NCBI GenBank assembly: GCA_964473645.1
Contig: CAYYPW010000016.1
Span: 46,541-110,540, forward strand
Reading direction: 5' to 3'
Source: HdN1 sp964473645
Lineage (GTDB): Bacteria; Pseudomonadota; Gammaproteobacteria; Pseudomonadales; Ketobacteraceae
Length of the DNA stretch: 64,000 nucleotides
A program made the translations under genes and the position numbers. Below, one piece after another: positions 24,618 to 33,300 of the stretch (positions are counted from its first letter, which is position 1; each line of letters starts with the position of its first letter). A model generated the notes under the pieces. That model ran no database searches. It was not told the origin of the DNA and saw nothing but the letters and a program-made list of their open reading frames with translations.

Positions 24618-26291
24618 ATGCTGGGAAATAGTATCGTGAATCCACCGCAAAACTCTGTCGGAACCTCCAGCGCGTCGCTTAGTGTGCAAGCAAGCAAAGC
24701 CAATAGTGAACCACCGCTCAAGGTGTTAGCGCGAAGTGGAGATACGCTGGGTGACATTGCCGCACTCACAGGAATTAGCGTTGAACAATTACACGCCGCC
24801 AATCCCCACTTACCGAACCCGCATTGGTTATTGGAAAACCAAGAAATCAATATTCCCGCCTCGAATTCAGAGGTTGATTTTGCACCCGCTGCGGGCGTTG
24901 CGGGTGCGGTAGGTCGAGACGCATTGGTGCATCGAGTGATGGACCGTGCTTACGAAGCAGGCAGAAATGCGCCCCAGGGGGATTTTAAGGGCGAGGTCTT
25001 TCGTGGGCTCCACTCCAAATACGAATCAGGCGTTCTCAATCACACTTTCGGCAGCCCTGGGCGATATAATGATGCCGAATCGCGTTTGCTCTATTTTTCT
25101 CCCTCTGAAGCGGGTTCGGTAAAAGAATCCCATGCGTACGATGGAATGAGCAACCGCAGTATTATCCAGGTTGAGCTTACTGTTAGCCGTGATATCGAAG
25201 GCAAGAGCGGAATCGCAGATATTCGGGCAGGATTGCGCCAGCAAGGGTTGCCTGAGCAAGCGGTAACGATTCCCAAAGGTGGCAAGGCGCCGAGTTTGTT
25301 GCATGTCATCTTGGGAGAGCATCCTTATGGGCTATCGCAGCAAGTAGGCAAAGGGATTCAGGATGCTGGCGCAAGTGCAATGAGGGCGCCTGCAGCAGTA
25401 GGTGGCGACCAAATCAATATGATCCCCAGAAACGCTTCACCCGATCAATTTTCAGCGATTTCTGCGAGATCCTATGATGCAAACGGCAATCCTGGCGTGC
25501 CGCGACAAAATCCAGTTGTAGACCCCATGCCAGCCAACGATCGACCAGTACAGAATGGTCGTTTGGCAAAATCGGCCGGTGATTTGGCAAGTGCTCATGA
25601 AAGTCCAAAGGTTCCCAAAACGCTTGCTGAAGAAATCAAATTTAGAGTTACTGGTGCTGATGATGGCTACCCAAGGGCAAGCGGCGCTCGCTATGGCCTT
25701 GCAGGAGGAGTTGCAGCAACGGTAATTGACGCCGGAGTTGCCTACGCCCAAGGGAAAAAGGCAGAGACTATGGAGCTTGCGGAAGCAATTGCTACTAACG
25801 GTGCGATTGGAGCCGGAGCAGCCACAGCGACAGATCTACTGACGCCAAAAATTGGTGCGTTAAAAGCAGGCGGTGTTGCGGGCGGCGCAGTTGAAGCAAT
25901 GGTTTCCACCGTTCAAAACGCTGATGCCTTCGCCAGCGGAAAAATTGACGGCGCAAGCGCAACAGCAAATGTCATCGTGGATACCAGCGTCGCGATGGCA
26001 TCCGGGTCGGCTGGCGCAGCTGTTGGTGCTGCTGTGGGGTCAATAGTTCCCATTGGCGGCACAGCCATTGGGGCGGCAACCGGGTTCGCAGTCGGTATGG
26101 GCGTGCATTACGCCATTCAAGCGGCGGGACAAGTGACCGGCACCCTTGATGCAGCGAAGACAAGACTGGCCGCAGGCTTGTCGGATTTTGAAAAGCCCTT
26201 GGCGCATTCCTGGGAATCCATTTCATCCGGAATTGAAAACGTAAAAACATCTGCATCGTCAGCCATTAATAATCTCAACAGCAACGGATAG
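24618..26291 (+). CDS. LysM + RES-like domain protein with glycine-rich hydrophobic C-terminus (candidate toxin/effector)
   Basis: 557 residues in three parts. Residues about 34-81 are a LysM-type repeat (SGDTLGDIAALTGISVEQLH). Residues about 120-290 resemble a RES domain: GEVFRGLHSKY supplies the arginine, GSPGRYNDAESRLLYFSPSE and AGSVKES the central block with glutamate, and RAPAAVGGDQINMIPRNA the closing strand. RES proteins degrade NAD+ as toxins. In typical members the closing segment has a Ser that reads Ala here. Residues about 365-510 are glycine- and alanine-rich hydrophobic stretches (GAAVGAAVGSIVPIGGTAIG), as in membrane-entering effectors. There is no classical signal peptide. The toxin role is inferred from architecture. 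Confidence 0.65.
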   Translation: MLGNSIVNPPQNSVGTSSASLSVQASKANSEPPLKVLARSGDTLGDIAALTGISVEQLHAANPHLPNPHWLLENQEINIPASNSEVDFAPAAGVAGAVGRDALVHRVMDRAYEAGRNAPQGDFKGEVFRGLHSKYESGVLNHTFGSPGRYNDAESRLLYFSPSEAGSVKESHAYDGMSNRSIIQVELTVSRDIEGKSGIADIRAGLRQQGLPEQAVTIPKGGKAPSLLHVILGEHPYGLSQQVGKGIQDAGASAMRAPAAVGGDQINMIPRNASPDQFSAISARSYDANGNPGVPRQNPVVDPMPANDRPVQNGRLAKSAGDLASAHESPKVPKTLAEEIKFRVTGADDGYPRASGARYGLAGGVAATVIDAGVAYAQGKKAETMELAEAIATNGAIGAGAATATDLLTPKIGALKAGGVAGGAVEAMVSTVQNADAFASGKIDGASATANVIVDTSVAMASGSAGAAVGAAVGSIVPIGGTAIGAATGFAVGMGVHYAIQAAGQVTGTLDAAKTRLAAGLSDFEKPLAHSWESISSGIENVKTSASSAINNLNSNG

Positions 26292-26303
26292 GCGCGTATC
26301 GTT

Positions 26304-26840
26304 ATGTTAATCGATTTAAATGCTTTGCCTATCTCATTGCAAGACATGCTGGACAAGCACTTTGATAACGACGAATCCAAGCGGCGCGCCTTGCTGGCGC
26401 CGTGGTGCGATAGTGGATGCCATGCTATCCACGAAGGGCTTTTTGCATGGCGCACCAAACGATTTGGTGCATTGCGTGTGAGAGCCGCAGTGGACAATGC
26501 TTTCAAGCGCTACGCCAACATTTTGCAGCCTGATCAGCCTTTCTTTCCCACTGACCAAACAATCGTAACTAGAGAGATGCGCAGTGCCTTTCCAGATGTT
26601 TTGACTGATGCGCAATATTGGGCCTTCGTTATGCAGATGTGCTTGGGTGATGAAGCATTCTTTCAAAACCGGATCTCACACGGCGTACCCTTTCTCGATG
26701 GGCGTTCGCGCCTTGATGAGCTCAGGCGTATCAAGTTTCCCACTCCCTTGGGGCGACTGATGATATGGCGGGACTACAGTAGTGCGCTCTACTCTTTATG
26801 GAAGGATCTGGATTTTTCAAATTCGGGAAACTACACATAA
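26304..26840 (+). CDS. Unknown small protein, candidate immunity partner of the LysM-RES protein
   Basis: 178 residues, no signal peptide and no recognised family. It starts MLIDLNALPISLQDMLDKHF only 12 bp after the LysM-RES stop, so it is co-transcribed. It contains aromatic-rich helices (DAQYWAFVMQMCLGDEAFFQ and IWRDYSSALYSLWKDLDF). Position, size and lack of export signal fit an immunity protein that binds the toxin in the cytosol. No direct sequence evidence proves this. Confidence 0.5.
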   Translation: MLIDLNALPISLQDMLDKHFDNDESKRRALLAPWCDSGCHAIHEGLFAWRTKRFGALRVRAAVDNAFKRYANILQPDQPFFPTDQTIVTREMRSAFPDVLTDAQYWAFVMQMCLGDEAFFQNRISHGVPFLDGRSRLDELRRIKFPTPLGRLMIWRDYSSALYSLWKDLDFSNSGNYT

Positions 26841-26940
26841 ACCTCGCCCGTCGGTAATACTGCCAAAGCTCCCACATTGACACACCCTGGCGGCCCCGAT
26901 AATCTCGCCTTCAATTTCCTTGCGCCGCTGAGGGATAGCC

Positions 26941-27771
26941 ATGCGCCCTGTTTTTTTGCGCTTACGCGTGATGCCTGCCGCCATCGGTGCTGTCGCGTCT
27001 AGTCTGTTTGCCCCCTCGCTCTACGCAAGCCTGCCAGCGGATAAACCTGAACTTCACGCGCCCACCGCAGGTTGGCGTTACGACGGTCTGCAACAACAAG
27101 ACGGCGACGCACGCGTTGCCTACCCGGCCCCACCCATCGATCGCGGCGCGCAACGCAAGCGCATCATGATAGAAGGCCGTCTCAAAGCCCTTAAAAACAC
27201 TCGCAAACCCCATACCCTTGCTGTCAACGGCAATCCCTTGCCTTTATATACCGATGAGGAAGGGCGGTTTGCTCGACCTTACGCCTTTGGTGCCGGCTCG
27301 AACAGTATCGCGCTCATCAGCGCCGATGGCGGCCAGCGCCGGCAACTGCAATTTTACGAAGCCAATACGCTGAAAACCCCAGCGCGTATCCGTATGGTGG
27401 TAGGGTGGGATGACCCAAAAGCCGAGATCGATCTGCACGTCGTAACGCCCGATGGCCAACATGCCTATTGGGCCGACCCTGTGATGAATAATGGTGGTGG
27501 TCTGGATACCGACAGCGTCGATGGCCCCGGCCCCGAAATGTTCACCATGGCCGAACCGGTGCGGGGTACCTATTTGATTTACGTGAATTACTGGGGCAAT
27601 CTGGGGGCGGGCGGGTATAACTTTAATGATCGCAGCAACCGGAACGCGGTCGTTACCACGCAGATCAACTTAATATTCAACGAAAACACCGTCAATGAAA
27701 AACGCGAGACCTTTGTGGTTCCCCTGCGCACCATTGGCGATCTCGTGTTCGTAAAATCTTTCCGTTATTGA
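26941..27771 (+). CDS. magA: MagA, DUF2135 (YfaP-like) exported protein
   Basis: First gene of a six-gene alpha-2-macroglobulin operon with the same order as P. aeruginosa magA-F. 276 residues with a signal sequence ending near PSLYA. The DUF2135 domain occupies about 140-276: WDDPKAEIDLHVVTPDGQHA (the acidic D-L-H motif), DPVMNNGGGLDTDSVDGPGP and GTYLIYVNYWGNLGAGGYN. It is probably periplasmic. DUF2135 proteins accompany type II bacterial macroglobulins but have no known biochemical activity. Its paralogue closes the operon (36700-37548). A GAGGG Shine-Dalgarno lies before the ATG. Confidence 0.82.
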   Translation: MRPVFLRLRVMPAAIGAVASSLFAPSLYASLPADKPELHAPTAGWRYDGLQQQDGDARVAYPAPPIDRGAQRKRIMIEGRLKALKNTRKPHTLAVNGNPLPLYTDEEGRFARPYAFGAGSNSIALISADGGQRRQLQFYEANTLKTPARIRMVVGWDDPKAEIDLHVVTPDGQHAYWADPVMNNGGGLDTDSVDGPGPEMFTMAEPVRGTYLIYVNYWGNLGAGGYNFNDRSNRNAVVTTQINLIFNENTVNEKRETFVVPLRTIGDLVFVKSFRY

Positions 27772-27798
27772 TGTCCTGACTGGTCGGGTACAACGCAC

Positions 27799-29505
27799 AT
27801 GAATGATACCGCTACAACGACTTCTGGTAACGCAACTCCCTCGCCTGGTAACAAGCGCTGGTGGATCGCATTGGCGCTTGTCGTGCCGCTCGGCGCAGCA
27901 GGTTTTTTCGGGTGGAAAGCCTGGAAGCCTTCACCTGTCACCGACTTTGCCAAACAAAGTGAATTAAACCTCGATTTGCAGCATCCTGACGCATTGATCG
28001 AGAGCCAGTCACTTTCTGCGTTACCCAAAGAGTTGCTGGAAATACCGCTGCTCCGCGATGTGCTCACCGAAGATTTTGTATTTTATTATGAGCACAACCC
28101 GGATCGTCTTGGATTGTTGGGTAGTTTGCGCCGCATTGCCTATGAGCATGAATTGCAGATGCAGGATGATCTAATTAATACCTTGCTTGATGAACCTGCC
28201 ACCGTAGCCTTGTGGCGGGGCGGCAAAGGCAAGCTGGATCATGCCGCGATTTTAATAAAACGTAACGGCCTCTCTACGCTGCTATCAAACTTGGCCAAAG
28301 TTGCGCTCAGTGACAATCAGCTCGGTGTCGCCGCCGTTTTGCAAGTCGATGGTGAAACTCTTTCAGTCTATCGCTTACGCTATGCACCCGGCAAAACCTT
28401 GTTGTTTGCCAGCGCCAATGATCAGTTGCTGGTGTTGACTCATCCCGGCTTATTACTGGAGGGCAGTTATGATTCTGCCAAACAAGCACAAGACGCGACC
28501 AACCATTTGGAATCCTTACTGGATGGCGATATGCAGTGGGCGGACGCATTCGGTTTGGACAGTACTCAGTCGCGCCAGCGCATCACCATAAGCGCTGATT
28601 ATCTTGCCATGGGCTATCGCGCGTTCTTTCCCGCGTTGGCAGGGTTTTCTTTGGAGAAAGATGCCAAGGGTTGGCATAGCCAACTGGCCTATGATCCTGT
28701 TGAACGTCCGCAGACGGTAAATTATCAACCGGTATGGCGCAGTATGCCGATGGGGGCCAGTGCGTGTGTCGCATTGCCGGTGGCATCTGATGTGCCGGCT
28801 AAGCTCATTAAGAAGTTGGGGGCGACGGGCGATCAACAAAAACTGCTGACAGAACAACTCCTCGGGCCGGTCGGATTGTGCTGGTACCCTGACTCACGCT
28901 TGTATACACCCTTGGTGGTAACGCGAGTTGTGGGTGGCGAAGCGGATTTGCTCGACACGACCATCAGCAATCTGTTCGAGAAAACGATTGGAAGTGTTGA
29001 GCCCAATTACCCCGAAAAACGATTTCCGGTGCAAGTGACTCTACACGATAACGGCAAACGTTGGTTGCGCCCGGTAGGGTCCAACTTCGGGCAGTATCAA
29101 GCACAGCAAATGGCAGACCCTGCGCAGCTGGCATCCAGCGGCTTTTTCAATGTTTCGCTGGCGCGTGCGGGTGACGTGCTGATGTTTTCACTCGACGACA
29201 CCCTGGTGACACAAGCACTTGCCACACTGGATAAGCGTTACCCTCCATTGCTGGATACTTTGCCGCTCGATCAAAGCGTGCCAGTGTACGTGTCAACTGA
29301 AAAGCTTGCCCCCTTATTACGCCGGGAAGCGCTTGAAAGTCTACCGCCGAGTCTGGAACCCGTGTTTCGCAATGCCGCTGAAACGCATTTGCTCCCTAAG
29401 CTGGATGCACTTGCGCGCTATGGCAAAGTGGCGGTGACCGTGCCGGCAGATACCATTCCAGATGAACGCTGGCAATGGCTTCCCGTCACTTGGAAAACCT
29501 TGTGA
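27799..29505 (+). CDS. magB: MagB, DUF2138 (YfaA-like) membrane-anchored protein
   Basis: 568 residues. One N-terminal membrane helix (WWIALALVVPLGAAGFFGW, about residues 26-44) puts the rest in the periplasm. DUF2138 marks include FAKQSELNLDLQHPDALIES, LPKELLEIPLLRDVLTEDFV, FYYEHNPDRLGLLGSLRRIA and the C-terminal DERWQWLPVTWKTL. No enzymatic motif is visible. Published work on P. aeruginosa describes the mag products as a complex around MagD, so an anchoring role is plausible. Confidence 0.82.
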   Translation: MNDTATTTSGNATPSPGNKRWWIALALVVPLGAAGFFGWKAWKPSPVTDFAKQSELNLDLQHPDALIESQSLSALPKELLEIPLLRDVLTEDFVFYYEHNPDRLGLLGSLRRIAYEHELQMQDDLINTLLDEPATVALWRGGKGKLDHAAILIKRNGLSTLLSNLAKVALSDNQLGVAAVLQVDGETLSVYRLRYAPGKTLLFASANDQLLVLTHPGLLLEGSYDSAKQAQDATNHLESLLDGDMQWADAFGLDSTQSRQRITISADYLAMGYRAFFPALAGFSLEKDAKGWHSQLAYDPVERPQTVNYQPVWRSMPMGASACVALPVASDVPAKLIKKLGATGDQQKLLTEQLLGPVGLCWYPDSRLYTPLVVTRVVGGEADLLDTTISNLFEKTIGSVEPNYPEKRFPVQVTLHDNGKRWLRPVGSNFGQYQAQQMADPAQLASSGFFNVSLARAGDVLMFSLDDTLVTQALATLDKRYPPLLDTLPLDQSVPVYVSTEKLAPLLRREALESLPPSLEPVFRNAAETHLLPKLDALARYGKVAVTVPADTIPDERWQWLPVTWKTL

Positions 29506-29510
29506 TACCT

Positions 29511-30308
29511 ATGCCGCTTAAGTTGCGCGGTATTCAATGGCTCTGCTGTGTTCAGCCACGCTTTGCTGGTTGGCACTCGGCGTATCTTCGCGTTGGTCTG
29601 GTGGCGCTAACGCTTGGGTACTCGAACGCGACGTTCGGAGCCTCTGGCGAAGCGCAACCTGATACTGCCATTAGCAGCAAAACGGAATCAAATACACTAT
29701 TGCCTTTGAATGGCGAGCAAACCCGTCTGTTTCGTGCCTGGTTCGTTCGAATGGTTGAAGAACAGCTTCGTCAGGGCCCCAGCCCGCGTTGGCATCAGCA
29801 AGATTGTGCCGGGCTGGTGCGCTTTGCCGCCAACGAATCGCTGAAGGTGCATGATGCTGGATGGCTTCGTAGCAATGGCTTGTCCAACCAGTATTTGCCA
29901 CCAGAACTGGATATCACCGACGCACAGCGTCGTTGGGCGCAGCAATGGCAGCAGGGTGGGAATAACGTCGGGGCTTATGTCACGGCCATAAAATTGATTC
30001 AACACAATACGGTGGCGGTGGGTCGTGATTTGCATGCCGCCAAGCCGGGCGATTTATTGTTTTATGATCAGGGTGATGACCAACATTTAATGATCTGGAT
30101 GGGGCGTTCCATTGCTTATCACACCGGCGCCGCGAGCAATACTGGCTCGGCGAACCATTCTGGCATTGCGAACAGCGGCAGCAACGATAACGGCATGCGC
30201 TCCATGAGCGTGCAACAACTTATGAGCTGGAAGGATACGCGCTGGATTCCCGACGCATCCAATCCTAATTTTATCGGCATTTTTCGTTTGAGGTTTTTGG
30301 CACCATGA
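29511..30308 (+). CDS. magC: MagC, DUF1175 (YfaT-like) protein with NlpC/P60-like features
   Basis: 265 residues from the ATG at 29511, 5 bp after the magB stop; a start at 29475 would overlap magB and is less likely. A hydrophobic N-terminus suggests export. DUF1175 is the assigned family, but the sequence also reads like an NlpC/P60 papain-like hydrolase: HQQDCAGLVRFAANESLKVH gives the D-C-x-G-L-V-R nucleophile motif, AKPGDLLFYDQG the P-G-D-L-L-F strand, and DDQHLMIWMGRSIAYHTG the His position. If active it would cut peptidoglycan peptides. It overlaps magD by ATGA. Confidence 0.78.
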   Translation: MPLKLRGIQWLCCVQPRFAGWHSAYLRVGLVALTLGYSNATFGASGEAQPDTAISSKTESNTLLPLNGEQTRLFRAWFVRMVEEQLRQGPSPRWHQQDCAGLVRFAANESLKVHDAGWLRSNGLSNQYLPPELDITDAQRRWAQQWQQGGNNVGAYVTAIKLIQHNTVAVGRDLHAAKPGDLLFYDQGDDQHLMIWMGRSIAYHTGAASNTGSANHSGIANSGSNDNGMRSMSVQQLMSWKDTRWIPDASNPNFIGIFRLRFLAP

Positions 30309-33300
30309 GACCCTCGCGCTATCTATTCACGCCCTTTATGCGCTGGTTTTGTCTGCTGGCTGTGGTCCTGTCGTGTGCTGCTCAGGCGAACGATGAGGTG
30401 AACAACAGTGGTTATTCACCCGTGGTAGGGGAGCAGTTTTTCTTGCTCTCGGACAGCTCGTTCTCCAGTGAGGAACAGGCCAGGGTGCGCCTCGAAGCAC
30501 CGGGCCGTGACTACCGCCGTTATAACATGGAGCAATACGGCGGCGTCGATATGCGGGTGTACCGATTAGAAAAGCCTCTGGAATTTTTAAAGGGCCAGAA
30601 AAATCTTCACCGCATTCTCAAAGAAGGCAACTTCAAAGGCGAGGGGATTTCCAATACGCTCGCGTTTCTGTGGGATCATTGGTACAGCAAATCGCGTCGA
30701 GTAATGCAGCGAGCCTTTTCTTATGAGACGCGCAAGCAGGTCACGCAGGAAGTGCCGCAGCTGAAAATGGGCGAAGCCATCGCAGCACCTACTCAGTATC
30801 AGGTAATGCCGCAATTCGATCCGATTCCCGGAGTGCCGATGGTCGCGCAATTCCGTTATCCATTGTGGGAAGCCAAACCTATCGAGCCCCCTAAAGGCGT
30901 GGCGCTTGCCGGCTCATCAAGCGATTTCATCTCCGTCGCGCCGGGCAACGTATATGTTCCGCTGGGAAAACTAAAACCCGGCTTATATCTTGTCGAAGCA
31001 ATTGTGGGTAAGTATCGCGCCACGACGGTGGTATTTGTTTCCAACACGGTGGCCGTTACCAAAATCGCCGGTGAGGAACTGCTGGTGTGGACCGCACATA
31101 AAACCCAGGAAAAATCTGTCGCCAACACCAAATTGTTGTGGACAGATGGATTAGGGGTTCTCAAACAAGGCAATACGGATGCACAAGGCTTGTCACGATT
31201 GGCGCATACCAGCCCTGAGCGTTCGTTTGTCATAGGCGAGGATGCCGAAGGTGGTGTTTTCGTGGCGGAGAATTTCTATTATGACAGTGAAATTTACGAC
31301 ACTAAATTGTATGCCTTCACTGATCGGCCGCTTTATCGTCCGGGGGATTGGGTAACGTTCAAGGTGCTGGGGCGCGAATTCAAAAATGCCCGCGATTCTG
31401 TAGCTCCACAAATGGCGCCGTTGACCGTGGTCGTGTTGGACGCCAATGGTACGGCGCTGCAAACGCTGCCGCTGCAGTATGATTCTGTGAGTGGAACCGA
31501 TGGGCGTTTTCAGTTGCCAGAAAATGCCACTGCTGGAGGCTATGAGCTGCGTCTGGGTTATCGCGATCAACAATATAGCAGCGCTTTTCGGGTTGCCGAC
31601 TATATCAAACCGCATTTTGAAATCAGCATGACCTTGAGCAAAGCGGATTTCAAAACGGCAGAACCTGTTACGGGAACCTTAGCGCTGGTGTATCCCGATG
31701 GCCGACCCGTTGCTGATGCACGGGTACAAATCAGTTTACGCGCACAACAGTTGTCCATGGTGGATAACGAATTGCAGTATCTGGGGCAGTTTCCGGTCGA
31801 ACTGAAAACTGCAGATCTCGTCGCCGATGGTGACGGAAAAGTTGCGCTGGACCTGCCTGCCGCAGAAAAGCCCAGTCGTTACTTGTTGACGGTTTTTGCC
31901 AGTGACGGTGCCGCCTATCGCGTAAAAACTACAAAAGAAATTCTGATCGAGCGCGGCGCCACACAATATCGTTTAAGTAGTGCACGCAATTTTACTGCTG
32001 CAAACGAAACAGTCGAATTCACGATCAAAGCAGAGAGCAGGGCCACTAACGCACCCACTCAGTGGGAGTGGGTGCGTCTCGAAGATCAAAGCAAGGAAAC
32101 GGGCTCAATCGAGTCGGCCGATGGCGAATCAAGTGAGCATGCGTTTTCCGTTACTTTTGCAAGACCTGGCACCTATACGGTTAATATCCGCGATACCCAT
32201 GACATGTTGTTGGGGGCTACCGGCCATGCTGTCAGTGGCGATGGCGTGAAGTCCGTGCCGGGCACCATTGAAATCGTGTTTGATAAGCGTGAGTACAGCG
32301 TGGGTGATGTCGCCGAGGCGTTGGTGACCTTTCCGGAGCCAGTGAAAGAAGCCTTGCTTACGCTCGAACGTGACAAAGTCGAAGCGACTTCGCTGCTCAG
32401 TCAACCGGGCGCTTGGCTGCAAGCAGAACGCCTCAACGACACGCAGTACCGCGTGCGGATTCCTGTGGAAACGCATTTCGCACCCAATCTTACCTTCTCA
32501 GTGCTTTACACCAAGGGCAACGAGTACAGTTTTCAAAATGCCGGCATTCGTGTGCCCTCGCCACGCATCGAGATCGCGGTGAGCACCGATAAAGAAGTGT
32601 ATCAGCCAGGTGAAACCGTCACCGTCGACCTGCAAACCGGATTGGCCGGGGCTGCCGCACCTACGCGCCTTACTGTCAGCGTTGTGGATGAAATGATTTA
32701 TGCGTTGCAGCCTGAAATTGCCCCCGATATTGATGCGTTCTTTTATCACCCGCGCCGCAATAATGTGCGTACCAGCGCAAGTTTGTCCTTTATCAGTTAC
32801 GACATTGCGCTGCCTGCGTCTGCTATGCCCCCAGGGCAAGGCAACCGCAGCGAGCGTGGCGTAAAGGTGTTGGAACGCCCACGTCGGGAAGACATTGATA
32901 CCGCCAGTTGGCAGCCGGATTTGCAGACGGACGCTGAAGGAAAAGCACAGTTTACCTTCGTCATGCCCGATTCACTGACGCGTTGGCGAGTTACCGTGCG
33001 TGCCATCAATGATGCTGGGGTGGTCGGGCAACGCACGCATTTTATGCGTTCTGAAAAGCCTCTCTATCTTAAATGGAGCGGCCCCAAACAGTTCCGCCAT
33101 GGTGATCAACCGGTCATGGGATTGTTGGCGTTTAACCAAAGCGAACAACCGATAAAAGCGATTTTTACAGCACAACTCGTTACCGCACAAACAACTACAG
33201 CACAAACAACTACAGCACAATCATCGCCCCACACCCAACGTAACGAACTCGAATTGCCGCGTGGTGTTAATTATATTCCGCTGGATCAGATTCAAGCAGC

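Noticed and set aside
33181..33226. Short tandem repeat inside magD as a possible frameshift or phase-variation site
   Set aside because: The repeat unit is 15 bp, a multiple of three, so changes in copy number keep the frame; it only alters linker length.
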